A stretch of 64,000 nt of DNA from Oscillatoria sp. FACHB-1407. Lineage in GTDB: Bacteria > Cyanobacteriota > Cyanobacteriia > Elainellales > Elainellaceae. Location of the stretch: NCBI RefSeq assembly GCF_014697545.1, contig NZ_JACJSA010000015.1:124001-188000 (forward strand), written 5' to 3'. The stretch's first letter is position 1; every line of letters begins with the position of its first letter. Both the position numbers and the translations under genes were made by a program. Under the pieces are notes generated by a model, which was not told the origin of the DNA, searched no databases, and saw only the letters and a list, made by a program, of their open reading frames with translations. This document shows positions 43,319 through 50,896 of the stretch, in pieces.

Positions 43319-44125
43319 ATGCAAGCCAACACTTCCGCGCCCGCAACGACAGGGGTCGCCTTTCACGTTTCAGGTGCGAACTACTTTTACGGTTCTAACC
43401 TGGCAGTTCGGGATGTGACGATGGACATTCCTGAAAAGAAAATTACTGCTTTTATTGGACCTTCTGGTTGCGGTAAGAGTACTGTTCTCCGTTGCTTCAA
43501 CCGTCTCAATGACCTGATTCCCGGTGCTCGTGTTGAAGGCACGATCACCTATCACGGTGTAAATCTGTACGACAAACGAGTTGACCCGACTGAGTTGCGT
43601 CGCCGCATCGGGATGGTGTTTCAAAAGCCCAACCCTTTCCCTAAGTCCATCTATGAAAACATCGCATTTGGTGCCCGGATTAACGGCTACAAAGGCGACA
43701 TGGACGAGTTAGTCGAGCGATCGCTGCGGGGTTCGGCTCTGTGGGATGAAGTTAAAGACAAACTCAAAGAGAGCGGTTTGTCAATCTCTGGAGGTCAACA
43801 ACAGCGGTTGTGCATTGCTAGAGCGATCGCCATTGAGCCTGAAGTGCTGTTGATGGACGAACCCTGTTCTGCTCTTGACCCCATCTCAACCCTGCGAATT
43901 GAAGACTTGATGCATGAGTTGAAGCAGCGATTCACCATCGTGATCGTGACTCACAACATGCAACAAGCTTCTCGCGTGTCAGACATGACTGCTTTTTACA
44001 ACGCTGAAGCCACTGAGAAAGGCGGAAAGATGGGTTATCTGGTGGAGTACGCACCAACTCAAGTCATCTTCAACAACCCTTCTCAAGTTGCCACTCAGGA
44101 CTATGTCAGCGGACGTTTCGGTTAA
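43319..44125 (+). CDS. pstB: Phosphate ABC transporter ATP-binding protein PstB
   Basis: 268 residues. Walker [11 protein letters not shown]-loop [20 protein letters not shown] (the PstB-specific PNPFP), signature [18 protein letters not shown], Walker [14 protein letters not shown] and H-loop VTHNMQQA. Powers phosphate import through PstCA. Closes the operon; the normal phoU gene is not found next to it. The 3' hairpin at 44141-44173 probably ends transcription. Confidence 0.97.
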   Translation: MQANTSAPATTGVAFHVSGANYFYGSNLAVRDVTMDIPEKKITAFIGPSGCGKSTVLRCFNRLNDLIPGARVEGTITYHGVNLYDKRVDPTELRRRIGMVFQKPNPFPKSIYENIAFGARINGYKGDMDELVERSLRGSALWDEVKDKLKESGLSISGGQQQRLCIARAIAIEPEVLLMDEPCSALDPISTLRIEDLMHELKQRFTIVIVTHNMQQASRVSDMTAFYNAEATEKGGKMGYLVEYAPTQVIFNNPSQVATQDYVSGRFG

Positions 44126-44140
44126 TTGAATGGGTTGATC

Positions 44141-44173
44141 AGAAGTCGGAGTTTTCTCAAAACCCCGACTTCT
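44141..44173. terminator. Hairpin between pstB and the M48 protease gene
   Basis: AGAAGTCGGAGTTTT at 44141-44155 faces AAAACCCCGACTTCT at 44159-44173, with one mismatch and a 3-base loop. On each strand it is bordered by T-rich or TTTT arms, so it can serve both convergent genes as a Rho-independent-type terminator. Confidence 0.8.
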
Positions 44174-44184
44174 TGCGTTTGAGG

Positions 44185-46083
44185 TCATTTCTCGTCCGCT
44201 TCCTCTAGATTCTGCATCTCTTCAGATCGCTGCATCAACGATTGCACCCGCTCCTGAATGGCTAAATGCCGCTCTACCCCCTCATAAGCGTAGCGGTTGT
44301 AGCCGTTTTGCTCGATTTGCAGTTCCATTGCGCGGACGCGATCGCCCGTGTCAGGGTGAGTCGAGAGCCATTCAAATGGTGGGGAGCCTTCTTCCTGCTC
44401 TTCCAACGTCACCATCAAGTTGCGGAGTCCATCAGCAGCAAAGCCAGCACTGGCTAACATTCGAGTGCCCAAGGCATCCGCCTGACGTTCCATATCGCGG
44501 CTATAGCTGAGCACAGCTAAGTCAGTCACGATGCCACCGTAGGGCACAATATCGAGCAAATTGGCCGTTGCGCTGCCTTGCGTCATGAGTTGAAATCCGT
44601 GGGACAGAACGGCATGAGCCAACTCATGAGAGATCAATCCGGCAAGCTCTGCCTCCGAATTTGCCTCCAGAATGGCTCCCGCATTGATAAAAATCTTGCC
44701 TCCCGGCAAGGCAAAGGCATTCAACTCGTCATCCTGTACCACATAAAAGCGGTACTCAAAGTCATTGCGACCAGAAACCCTTGCCAGTCGTTGCCCCAAT
44801 TCGTTGACATAGGTTACGACTTCTTCATCTTCGACCATCTCAAGTCGTTGAGAAATACGCTCTGCGGCTCCTTCTCCGACTGCTGACTCGCCCCGCAGGA
44901 GCACAACACTGGTTTGAATGGCAGACAGGGGACCCAAAAATCCTCCTGTGAGAGCATAGCTGAGAGCACCCGTGAGCACGTTGGCGATCGCATTACCCGT
45001 AATACGACGACGCATCCGCGATTGAAATGCTTGTAAATTCTCATCGGCTAACTGGGTGAATTCAGGCGCATCCGGTGCATCAGCATTCAACAAAGCATAC
45101 TGGCGAGCCGCGATCGAGGCTTCTAAGTGCTGCTCCTGCTCTGCCAGAGCAGCGACTCTAGCTCGAATCAACGCTGGTTCATTCGGGTAGAGTGTGGCTG
45201 CCCGCTCCAAAACCCGCAACGCCTCGTCGGGCTGTTCCTGCTCGACCAGCACTTCCGCATAGAGGATATTGCCGGGAATGAATTGGGGATATTGCTCCGT
45301 CAACAACTCCAACGGCACCATTACACGAGTCACCAGATTTGTACCGCGTCCAGCTTCTGCCTCCCGCCAATAAACCCGTGCGGCGGGAGAAAGTTGCTCA
45401 GGATCATAGATTGGGTCGGGGCGATCGCTCACCGAGACGGATTGAAAGGGGTTCTTTGCCTTGCGATAAAGAAATTCTGCGTCTTCGCGTCGCCCCTGAA
45501 GCCACAAGCGATCGCCTTCAATCAAAAGTTGCTGTCGCTGGTTAGGGTCTAGATCCGTTGGGCGATCGGTTAACGGTGCATCATCTGGGCTAGCTTCATC
45601 GGGCTTAGCTGTGGGTTCAGCCGTGGGTTCAGTTGTGGGAGCCGTCGTCTCTGGAACGTCGCCTGTCGGTGCAGATGCGTCATCCGAGATAGGAGCTTGA
45701 TCGGACGGGGCATCGGCTTTTAAGTCAGACGGTGACACTTCAACAGTTGAGGGATCTAGAGTCGTCGCTTCGGGAACCTGAACGGTGGCAATCGCTTCAA
45801 TCTCAGGAAGAGCAATAATCCCAGAGGGGGAACTATTTCCCAGGCTCTCAACGGTAAGATCAAGCGTCGTGATTTGCGCTTCTCCAGCAACTTCTGAAGC
45901 TGAAATTGCCGAAATTCCCTCGACTGACTCTGTTTCTGAAGTCGTAACAGGCGTATCTTGAACCGTCGTTTCAACCACTTCAGCCAGAGCAGGCGATGCA
46001 AACAGCAATACACTGAGGGGCATGACTGACAACAGGGTACGAACCCACACAAACCGACCTAAACTATTCCCTGAACCATTCAT
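44185..46083 (-). CDS. M48-family zinc metalloprotease with TPR region
   Basis: 632 residues. A signal peptide (TLLSVMPLSVLLFASPALA) sends it across the membrane. The next about 130 residues are an acidic, Pro/Thr/Ser-rich linker (VPETTAPTTEPTAEPTAK). A helical TPR-like region follows (LWLQGRREDAEFLYRKAK, EQPDEALRVLERAATLYPNE). The C-terminal third has the peptidase: VVQDDELNAFALPGGKIFIN, zinc motif HELAHAVLSHG and a third ligand in YSRDMERQADALG, all typical of BepA/LoiP/HtpX-related M48B proteases that clean up outer-membrane protein assembly. Complete. The acidic linker in front is longer than usual and may be lineage-specific. Confidence 0.92.
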   Translation of the reverse strand: MNGSGNSLGRFVWVRTLLSVMPLSVLLFASPALAEVVETTVQDTPVTTSETESVEGISAISASEVAGEAQITTLDLTVESLGNSSPSGIIALPEIEAIATVQVPEATTLDPSTVEVSPSDLKADAPSDQAPISDDASAPTGDVPETTAPTTEPTAEPTAKPDEASPDDAPLTDRPTDLDPNQRQQLLIEGDRLWLQGRREDAEFLYRKAKNPFQSVSVSDRPDPIYDPEQLSPAARVYWREAEAGRGTNLVTRVMVPLELLTEQYPQFIPGNILYAEVLVEQEQPDEALRVLERAATLYPNEPALIRARVAALAEQEQHLEASIAARQYALLNADAPDAPEFTQLADENLQAFQSRMRRRITGNAIANVLTGALSYALTGGFLGPLSAIQTSVVLLRGESAVGEGAAERISQRLEMVEDEEVVTYVNELGQRLARVSGRNDFEYRFYVVQDDELNAFALPGGKIFINAGAILEANSEAELAGLISHELAHAVLSHGFQLMTQGSATANLLDIVPYGGIVTDLAVLSYSRDMERQADALGTRMLASAGFAADGLRNLMVTLEEQEEGSPPFEWLSTHPDTGDRVRAMELQIEQNGYNRYAYEGVERHLAIQERVQSLMQRSEEMQNLEEADEK

Positions 46084-46250
46084 AGAGCGATCGCCTCACA
46101 CTAAAGGAAACCCAGCGTAGAGAATCAACACAGATCTTAGGTCAGGAGTCCTACTCTTGCCATTTTGTTCCCCTTCAGAACAATAAGTTTGTTACAAAAC
46201 CGCTATCTCGAAATTTGTAGAACAGGTTAGAACTAGAGTTAGGTGTAGGC

Positions 46251-46796
46251 ATGAGTATTCCAACTATGACCAACGTTGGCACAAGTTACCTCTTATGGTT
46301 GCTCTGGTTGTTTGGCGGGGCGGGGTTTCATCGCTTTTATAACCGCAAATTTTTTACAGGTTTCTTGTGGTTGTTCACATGGGGCTTATTTGGAGTCGGG
46401 CAGATTATTGACCTGGCGTTGATTCCTCACATGGTTGAAGAAAATAACCTGAAAGCGAGAGTGCGTCTGGGTCTTAGCCCTACTGGTCTGCCACTCAATC
46501 AAGCTACGATCGAAGTGGTTGTGCGCGATCGCTCCTTAACTCCCATGACTGAAGTTGCGACTGAAGCGCAAGTCGTTCTCCCTGCAAAACCAACACAAGA
46601 AGAGTTGATGTTAAAGCTGCTCAAAGCCGCTCAAGCCAGAGGAGGAAGGATTTCTGTGACTCAGGGCGTGTTAGACACAGAATCTGGATTTGCAGAGGTC
46701 GAAGCCACGCTACAAGCCATGGTCAAAACGGGATACGTCACGGTGTGCAACGATCCCGCTACGGGCATTGTGGTGTACGATTTTGTCGAACTGTAG
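46251..46796 (+). CDS. TM2-domain protein with C-terminal winged-helix-like region
   Basis: 181 residues. TM2 domain (about 9-62): two helices LLWLLWLFGGAGFHRFYNRK and FTGFLWLFTWGLFGVGQIIDL, with the HRFY and G-x-G-x-x-D signature between and after them. The C-terminal about 80 residues (PTQEELMLKLLKAAQARGGR, ISVTQGVLDTESGFAEVEATLQAMVKTGYVTVCNDP) resemble a small winged helix with a beta hairpin, as in proteins that respond to or bind partners at the membrane. TM2 proteins have no proven general role in bacteria. The gene is convergent with ndhA with a gap of six bases. Confidence 0.82.
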   Translation: MSIPTMTNVGTSYLLWLLWLFGGAGFHRFYNRKFFTGFLWLFTWGLFGVGQIIDLALIPHMVEENNLKARVRLGLSPTGLPLNQATIEVVVRDRSLTPMTEVATEAQVVLPAKPTQEELMLKLLKAAQARGGRISVTQGVLDTESGFAEVEATLQAMVKTGYVTVCNDPATGIVVYDFVEL

Positions 46797-46802
46797 CGAT
46801 CG

Positions 46803-47924
46803 CTAACCTCCAAAGACACCAGGAAAGGCTAATTTAAGACCAGCTGTCACTAATAAATTAACTAGACCCACTGGAAGCAGAAACTTCCAACCCAGGTCAA
46901 GAAGTTGGTCAATGCGAACACGAGGCACTGTCCAGCGCATCAAAACTGCGATAAAGATCATCACATAAGCTTTGAAAAGGGTCATGGTAATTCCCAAGCT
47001 ACCTGCGATTAGCTGCACCCAGGGAGCACTCTCACTGACATTGAGCCAATCTGCCAATAAACCAAGGGGAATGGGTGACTCCCACCCACCTAAGTAGAGC
47101 ACCGCCACGAGGAGAGAGGACAGCACTAAGTTGGCATAGGACGTACCGTAAAACAGCATGAAGCGTACAGCGGAATACTCAGTTTGATGTCCGGCGACTA
47201 ACTCCTCCTCTGCTTCAGGGAGGTCAAAGGGCAACCGTTCCGCTTCTGCCAGGGCTGCAATCCAAAAGATGATGAAGCCCACGGGCTGCCGCCAGACATT
47301 CCAACCCAAGATGCCGTATCCCGACTGTTGATTGACGATATCGATCGTGCTCAGGGAGTTGGACATCATGACGATCGCCAAGACTGCCAATGCCAACGGA
47401 ATTTCATAGCTGATTGATTGGGCTGCGGCACGTAATCCACCCAGCAAGGAATATTTGTTATTCGAGGAATATCCCGCCATCAATAACCCAATCGGCGCGA
47501 TGCTCGACAGAGCAATCCACAGGAATATCCCAACCCCAATGTCGGTAATGACGATGTTTTGTCCAAATGGCACAATCAAAAACGACAAAAAGACGGGCAC
47601 AAATACCAGGATCGGTGCCAGTGAAAATAGCCAGGGATCGGAGTTGTAGGGAATAATACTCTCTTTGACCAGCAGCTTGAACACATCCGCAAACGGAATC
47701 AGAACTCCCAACGGGCTGACAAATTCTGGACCAATGCGCTGTTGTGCTGCCGCCGAAATTTTCCGTTCTAACCAGGTTGTGATTAATGCTAAAAACGTTG
47801 CTGCTGCAATCACCAGCACCATCGGTAGCGGCATCCATACCACTTTTGCGGCTCCGGTTGGTGCGCCCAACTGTTCAAGAAGGTTCACGAAACTACCTTG
47901 CAAATCAATTCCAGAATTCATCAT
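46803..47924 (-). CDS. ndhA: NAD(P)H-quinone oxidoreductase subunit 1 (NdhA)
   Basis: 373 residues, eight or nine membrane helices, the quinone-site subunit of NDH-1. Diagnostic segments: [78 protein letters not shown] and [17 protein letters not shown]. Intact, with ATG at 47924. In most cyanobacteria ndhA is followed by ndhI, ndhG and ndhE in one operon; here the next gene on this strand is absent and the TM2 gene converges six bases away, so these subunits must be encoded elsewhere. Confidence 0.97.
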   Translation of the reverse strand: MMNSGIDLQGSFVNLLEQLGAPTGAAKVVWMPLPMVLVIAAATFLALITTWLERKISAAAQQRIGPEFVSPLGVLIPFADVFKLLVKESIIPYNSDPWLFSLAPILVFVPVFLSFLIVPFGQNIVITDIGVGIFLWIALSSIAPIGLLMAGYSSNNKYSLLGGLRAAAQSISYEIPLALAVLAIVMMSNSLSTIDIVNQQSGYGILGWNVWRQPVGFIIFWIAALAEAERLPFDLPEAEEELVAGHQTEYSAVRFMLFYGTSYANLVLSSLLVAVLYLGGWESPIPLGLLADWLNVSESAPWVQLIAGSLGITMTLFKAYVMIFIAVLMRWTVPRVRIDQLLDLGWKFLLPVGLVNLLVTAGLKLAFPGVFGG

Positions 47925-47970
47925 ATGAATCGTCCGTTGTGGTAGTGAATGGTTGATAGGGATGGGGGTC

Positions 47971-48075
47971 GTGGTTAGTGGTCAGTGGTCAATAATTATT
48001 GGTCAATAGTCAATAGTTAATGGTCGGTGGTCGGTGATTGGTGGTTGGTGGTTAGTAGTTGATGGTTAATGGTCG
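47971..48075. repeat. Heptanucleotide tandem repeat, 15 degenerate units
   Basis: From 47971 to 48075 the sequence divides exactly into 15 seven-base units of the form RTGGTYR (GTGGTTA, GTGGTCA, ATAATTA, ATAGTCA, ATGGTCG and others). This matches the short tandemly repeated sequences known from filamentous cyanobacteria. It lies upstream of ndhA and away from any ORF. Confidence 0.8.
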
Positions 48076-48209
48076 TTTACACCATTACACTTCGGCTCCT
48101 TCCTTCTACTTTTTTTCTGTTTCCTCAGGACTTACGCAATTAGATCCCTCAAACTCCCTTAGAAAGAGGGCTTCCGGAATTCCCCCCTTTTCGAGCTACC
48201 GTGTACACA

Positions 48210-48620
48210 CAGGTCTTCATAGCCCCCTTAAATCCCAAATTCTGGAAGACTTTGAGCCTTTGTCAAGGGTCTTGACTCAATCAGAAGCACCCGTACTTGG
48301 AACCGATGCGAAGCGCGCCTTTGGGTGAACCGAAACACCTTCTGCTAGGGGGGTTGGGGAAGGCAGTGGCGTCCCCAAATGGGGTTTGGGGGAGACTCCC
48401 CCAATGCCTGGTTCTCACACACTTGAAACAAGCATGCATCGAATTTGGCAGGAAGCGGAGATCGGTATACACGGTAGCTTTTCAAGGGAGGCTAAGGGGG
48501 GATCAGTAAGGTTTAGGCTTTGAGTGCGTAAGTCCTATTCCTTCTTCTCTTTGCCTTTTTCCTTTTTCCCTTTTCTTTTTTCCCTTCTTATCCTTCATCC
48601 TTCATCCCCTTCTTTGCCTC
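48210..48620. repeat. Family F repeat (copy 2) and pyrimidine-rich tract
   Basis: 48210-48505 aligns with about 35967-36275 (shared GATGCGAAGCGCGCCTTTGG, GGGGGAGACTCCCCCAA and GTGGCGTCCCC). Then 48540-48620 is nearly pure pyrimidine (CTTCTTCTCTTTGCCTTTTT and similar), like the purine tract at 28190 seen from the other strand. No gene. Confidence 0.7.
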
Positions 48621-48721
48621 CCCCAATGCGATCGCCCAGTTGGGTTACCCGGCTAGATGAAGTTGGATGAAGAGAGCTGTTTTACGCTAGTGCTACTGAA
48701 ATCTTCACGAAGGCACACACG

Positions 48722-49273
48722 ATGACAATGCAGATCCAACGCTATGCCCCTGCGGCTCTTGATCACAGAGCAACCTTTATCGAACGTCACACGTTGTTGC
48801 ATCACAGAATCACCATTCGCCCAGTCGCGATCGCAGATGTGCCCGCAATGCAGGATGTCATTCGGCGATCGTTTCTCGTGGGATATGGACGATTTGTGCC
48901 CTGGAAGGCGGTTCAACACTGGGTCGCAACCGACATGGGCGGGCAGATGGTCGCTCAAGAATGGGAGTCGTTTACCGTAGCGGAGGTGGCAGGTCACATT
49001 GTCGGTCTGGTGCAACTCAAAGAAAATTTTGTGCATGAGCTGTGGGTTGACCCAAGCTACCAGCGACACGGTGTTGGCAAGGCACTGTTAGAACATGCGG
49101 AAATGGTGTCATTGCAAGCAGGCTATCTTGCTACTAAAGCCTCTGTCTTTGCAGAAAACCTGAATGCGCTGAAATTTTATCTCTCCCAAAACTGGGAGCC
49201 TGTCGGCGTACCAGAGCCTTTGGAGCTAGTACCGGGTGTGGTGCTGCATGTGCAAAAGTTGGTCAAGTTTTAA
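48722..49273 (+). CDS. GNAT-family N-acetyltransferase
   Basis: 183 residues. Core: ITIRPVAIADVPAMQDVIRRSF at the N-terminal strand and helix, then motif A EVAGHIVGLVQLKE...HELWVDPSYQRHGVGKALLEHA, where the Q/R-x-x-G-x-G/A loop binds the pyrophosphate of acetyl-CoA, and ATKASVFAENLNALKFYLSQNWEPVG (motif B). Substrate unknown; small-molecule or protein amino groups are both possible. Start ATG at 48722 is uncertain because the first 28 residues lie before the family's first strand. Alone, following a repeat. Confidence 0.88.
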   Translation: MTMQIQRYAPAALDHRATFIERHTLLHHRITIRPVAIADVPAMQDVIRRSFLVGYGRFVPWKAVQHWVATDMGGQMVAQEWESFTVAEVAGHIVGLVQLKENFVHELWVDPSYQRHGVGKALLEHAEMVSLQAGYLATKASVFAENLNALKFYLSQNWEPVGVPEPLELVPGVVLHVQKLVKF

Positions 49274-49306
49274 GAGAAGGGTACGAGATACCTGCAATTT
49301 ACGCGA

Positions 49307-50041
49307 CTAGTAAGGATAAAAACCGGGAGGTCTGAGCAGGGCACGTTGGGACTCTGTCAGTTGAGGGTAATCGTCTGGATTGTAGTAAATCCGATACCAG
49401 GCAGATGGATAGGGCGAGTATTTGTAGAATAGGGTGCGGCGATCGCTCTGTCCTGTCCAGGGTAGGGTGCCATGAGTCAGTGCCTCGGTAAAAATGATTG
49501 CACTGCCGGCTTTAACGGGTAAGGCTTGCAAACAGGGGTGGGGTAAGTCCAGATAAGCCAGTTCTTTAGGTAAGGAAAGATTACTTTTGTGGCTACCGGG
49601 GATATAACCAAATCCACCTTCTCCCGGCAACACGTCCGTCAAGTTATAGGCGATCGCAGTTAGCCCGTTGTACATACGCCCACTTTGATAGTGGTAATAC
49701 TGACAGGGATCAAAGGGAGTGCCACCTCCATGAATGACTGAATCGGTATCCCGACACCCCGGACGCAAAATGTGAGCATATTCGTGATCCAGACGAAACT
49801 TGTCACCCAACAACTCCAATAAGTAGGGAGTCACTCGCGGATTGTCAATCAGGTGCAGAAACGGTTCTCCAAAGGGTAAGAGGTGATTAAACCGAATGAA
49901 CAGTTGCTCTGGTGAAGCGTTGAATTGATTAACTTGATGGGCGATCGCCTCATTCAACGCACTGACTTGTTCTAGAGTCAATGCATCTTCAACAACAATA
50001 AAGCCCCAGAGATCAAATAAATAACGCTCAATTTCGGTCAT
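49307..50041 (-). CDS. Phytanoyl-CoA dioxygenase (PhyH)-like 2OG-Fe(II) oxygenase
   Basis: 244 residues from the ATG at 50041 (MTEIERYLFDLWG), which fits the family N-terminus; 16 extra residues upstream are unlikely. Seen: the ligand strand region AHILRPGCRD and IHGGGTPFDP, the middle AIAYNLTDVLPGEGGFGYIPGSHKSNL, and the distal His-Arg pair in ALTHGTLPWTGQSDRRTLFYKY. The first two iron ligands (H-x-D in the family) are not obvious because the HGG...FDP stretch replaces the usual pattern. So the fold is clear, but full catalytic competence is not shown. Small-molecule hydroxylation is expected; the substrate is unknown. Confidence 0.8.
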   Translation of the reverse strand: MTEIERYLFDLWGFIVVEDALTLEQVSALNEAIAHQVNQFNASPEQLFIRFNHLLPFGEPFLHLIDNPRVTPYLLELLGDKFRLDHEYAHILRPGCRDTDSVIHGGGTPFDPCQYYHYQSGRMYNGLTAIAYNLTDVLPGEGGFGYIPGSHKSNLSLPKELAYLDLPHPCLQALPVKAGSAIIFTEALTHGTLPWTGQSDRRTLFYKYSPYPSAWYRIYYNPDDYPQLTESQRALLRPPGFYPY

Positions 50042-50074
50042 ATTTTTTGCAATTTCAACCCGAAAAATCTCGAT

Positions 50075-50173
50075 TATAGCCGTAGCCACATTTGATGGGG
50101 CAGAGGCGAGTCAGGAAACCTTCCCAGCATCGGGTTTGAGCCATTGCCTTAAGCTTTCTGACCAAAGCTATAA
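50075..50173. repeat. Dispersed repeat, family D (longest copy)
   Basis: TATAGCCGTAGCCACATTTG to GACCAAAGCTATA, with TATAGC inverted at both ends. Shared middle blocks AGAGGCGAGTCAGGAAA and GGGTTTGAGCCATTG match 993-1065 and 63028-63099. The left end begins 34 bases upstream of the PhyH-like start. Confidence 0.7.
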
Positions 50174-50251
50174 ACTACAGCGATCGCCCTCCTGATCGCC
50201 GTGTTTTTTAGGCTTTCACATCACAATTTAAGATGTCATTTAAAGCCCAAT

Positions 50252-50482
50252 TTAAGAGTCAGTTGTCAATTGTTCACGGCTTTGTTTCAACTTTTCCCAC
50301 AACAGTTCAATTTGGTTATAAGCATCCTTGGGTGTAATTTTGCCACCTGTTTCTAAACAACAAATAAAGCTGACTCGTTGAGCAAATTCTTGAAGATTGG
50401 CATTAAACACCAAATTATCAGGGTTGATTTGACCGTGATAGCGAGAGTGAGGATACAGAAAATCATTGAACGGGGCTTTCAT
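50252..50482 (-). CDS. Small conserved cyanobacterial protein (DUF7219-like)
   Basis: 76 residues from the ATG at 50482 (MKAPFNDFLYPHSRYHGQ). The blocks FLYPHSRYHGQINPDNLVFNANLQEFAQRVSFI and GGKITPKDAYNQIELLWEKLK are, as I recall, characteristic of a small soluble family widespread in cyanobacteria that is labelled DUF7219 in current domain collections. No signal or membrane segment. Function unknown. A longer frame from 50518 adds twelve residues with no family similarity. Confidence 0.7.
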   Translation of the reverse strand: MKAPFNDFLYPHSRYHGQINPDNLVFNANLQEFAQRVSFICCLETGGKITPKDAYNQIELLWEKLKQSREQLTTDS

Positions 50483-50662
50483 GACGATCTCCATCAGATA
50501 AACGGTAGAGCCATCCAAAGAAGGGCTAGATCTTTTACCTCGATGTCAAGCGAACTGATTCCGCAGCAGGGTTAATCAATGGGGCAAATTTCACCCATTT
50601 GTAGGAGCACCTAACACCCATTAGAACCTGCGTAGTTAGCTGCCGGAATTCTCTCTTCAAAG

Positions 50663-50771
50663 CTAGTGCAGCGTCACACCTTATTTTTAGGATTGTTGGT
50701 TTGAGCGTCTCGCTCACGGCACGAGCAAGATGCACGCACTACCCTAACTTTTAACTGTGACGCAGCACTAG
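50663..50771. mobile_element. 109-bp MITE-like element with 16-bp inverted ends
   Basis: CTAGTGCAGCGTCACA at 50663-50678 and, reversed, CTAGTGCTGCGTCACA at 50756-50771: 15 of 16 positions agree. The inside has GAGCGTCTCGCTCAC and GCACGAGCAAGATGCACGC blocks that also occur at 19765-19815. No ORF. If the outer CTAG is the target duplication, the palindrome makes that ambiguous. Confidence 0.8.
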
Positions 50772-50896
50772 CGTGTTTAAACAAATTCTCTCAGTCCCCT
50801 AAATCTCCAATGCTGGGGACTTTGAGCCTTTGTCAAAGGCCCTGCCAAGATCTTGGGCAATGATATACCCATCCTTTGCTCCATGTCCTCTATCTT

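Noticed and set aside
48653-49069. 138-residue minus-strand ORF opposite the GNAT gene
   Set aside because: Antisense shadow of a clear acetyltransferase gene.
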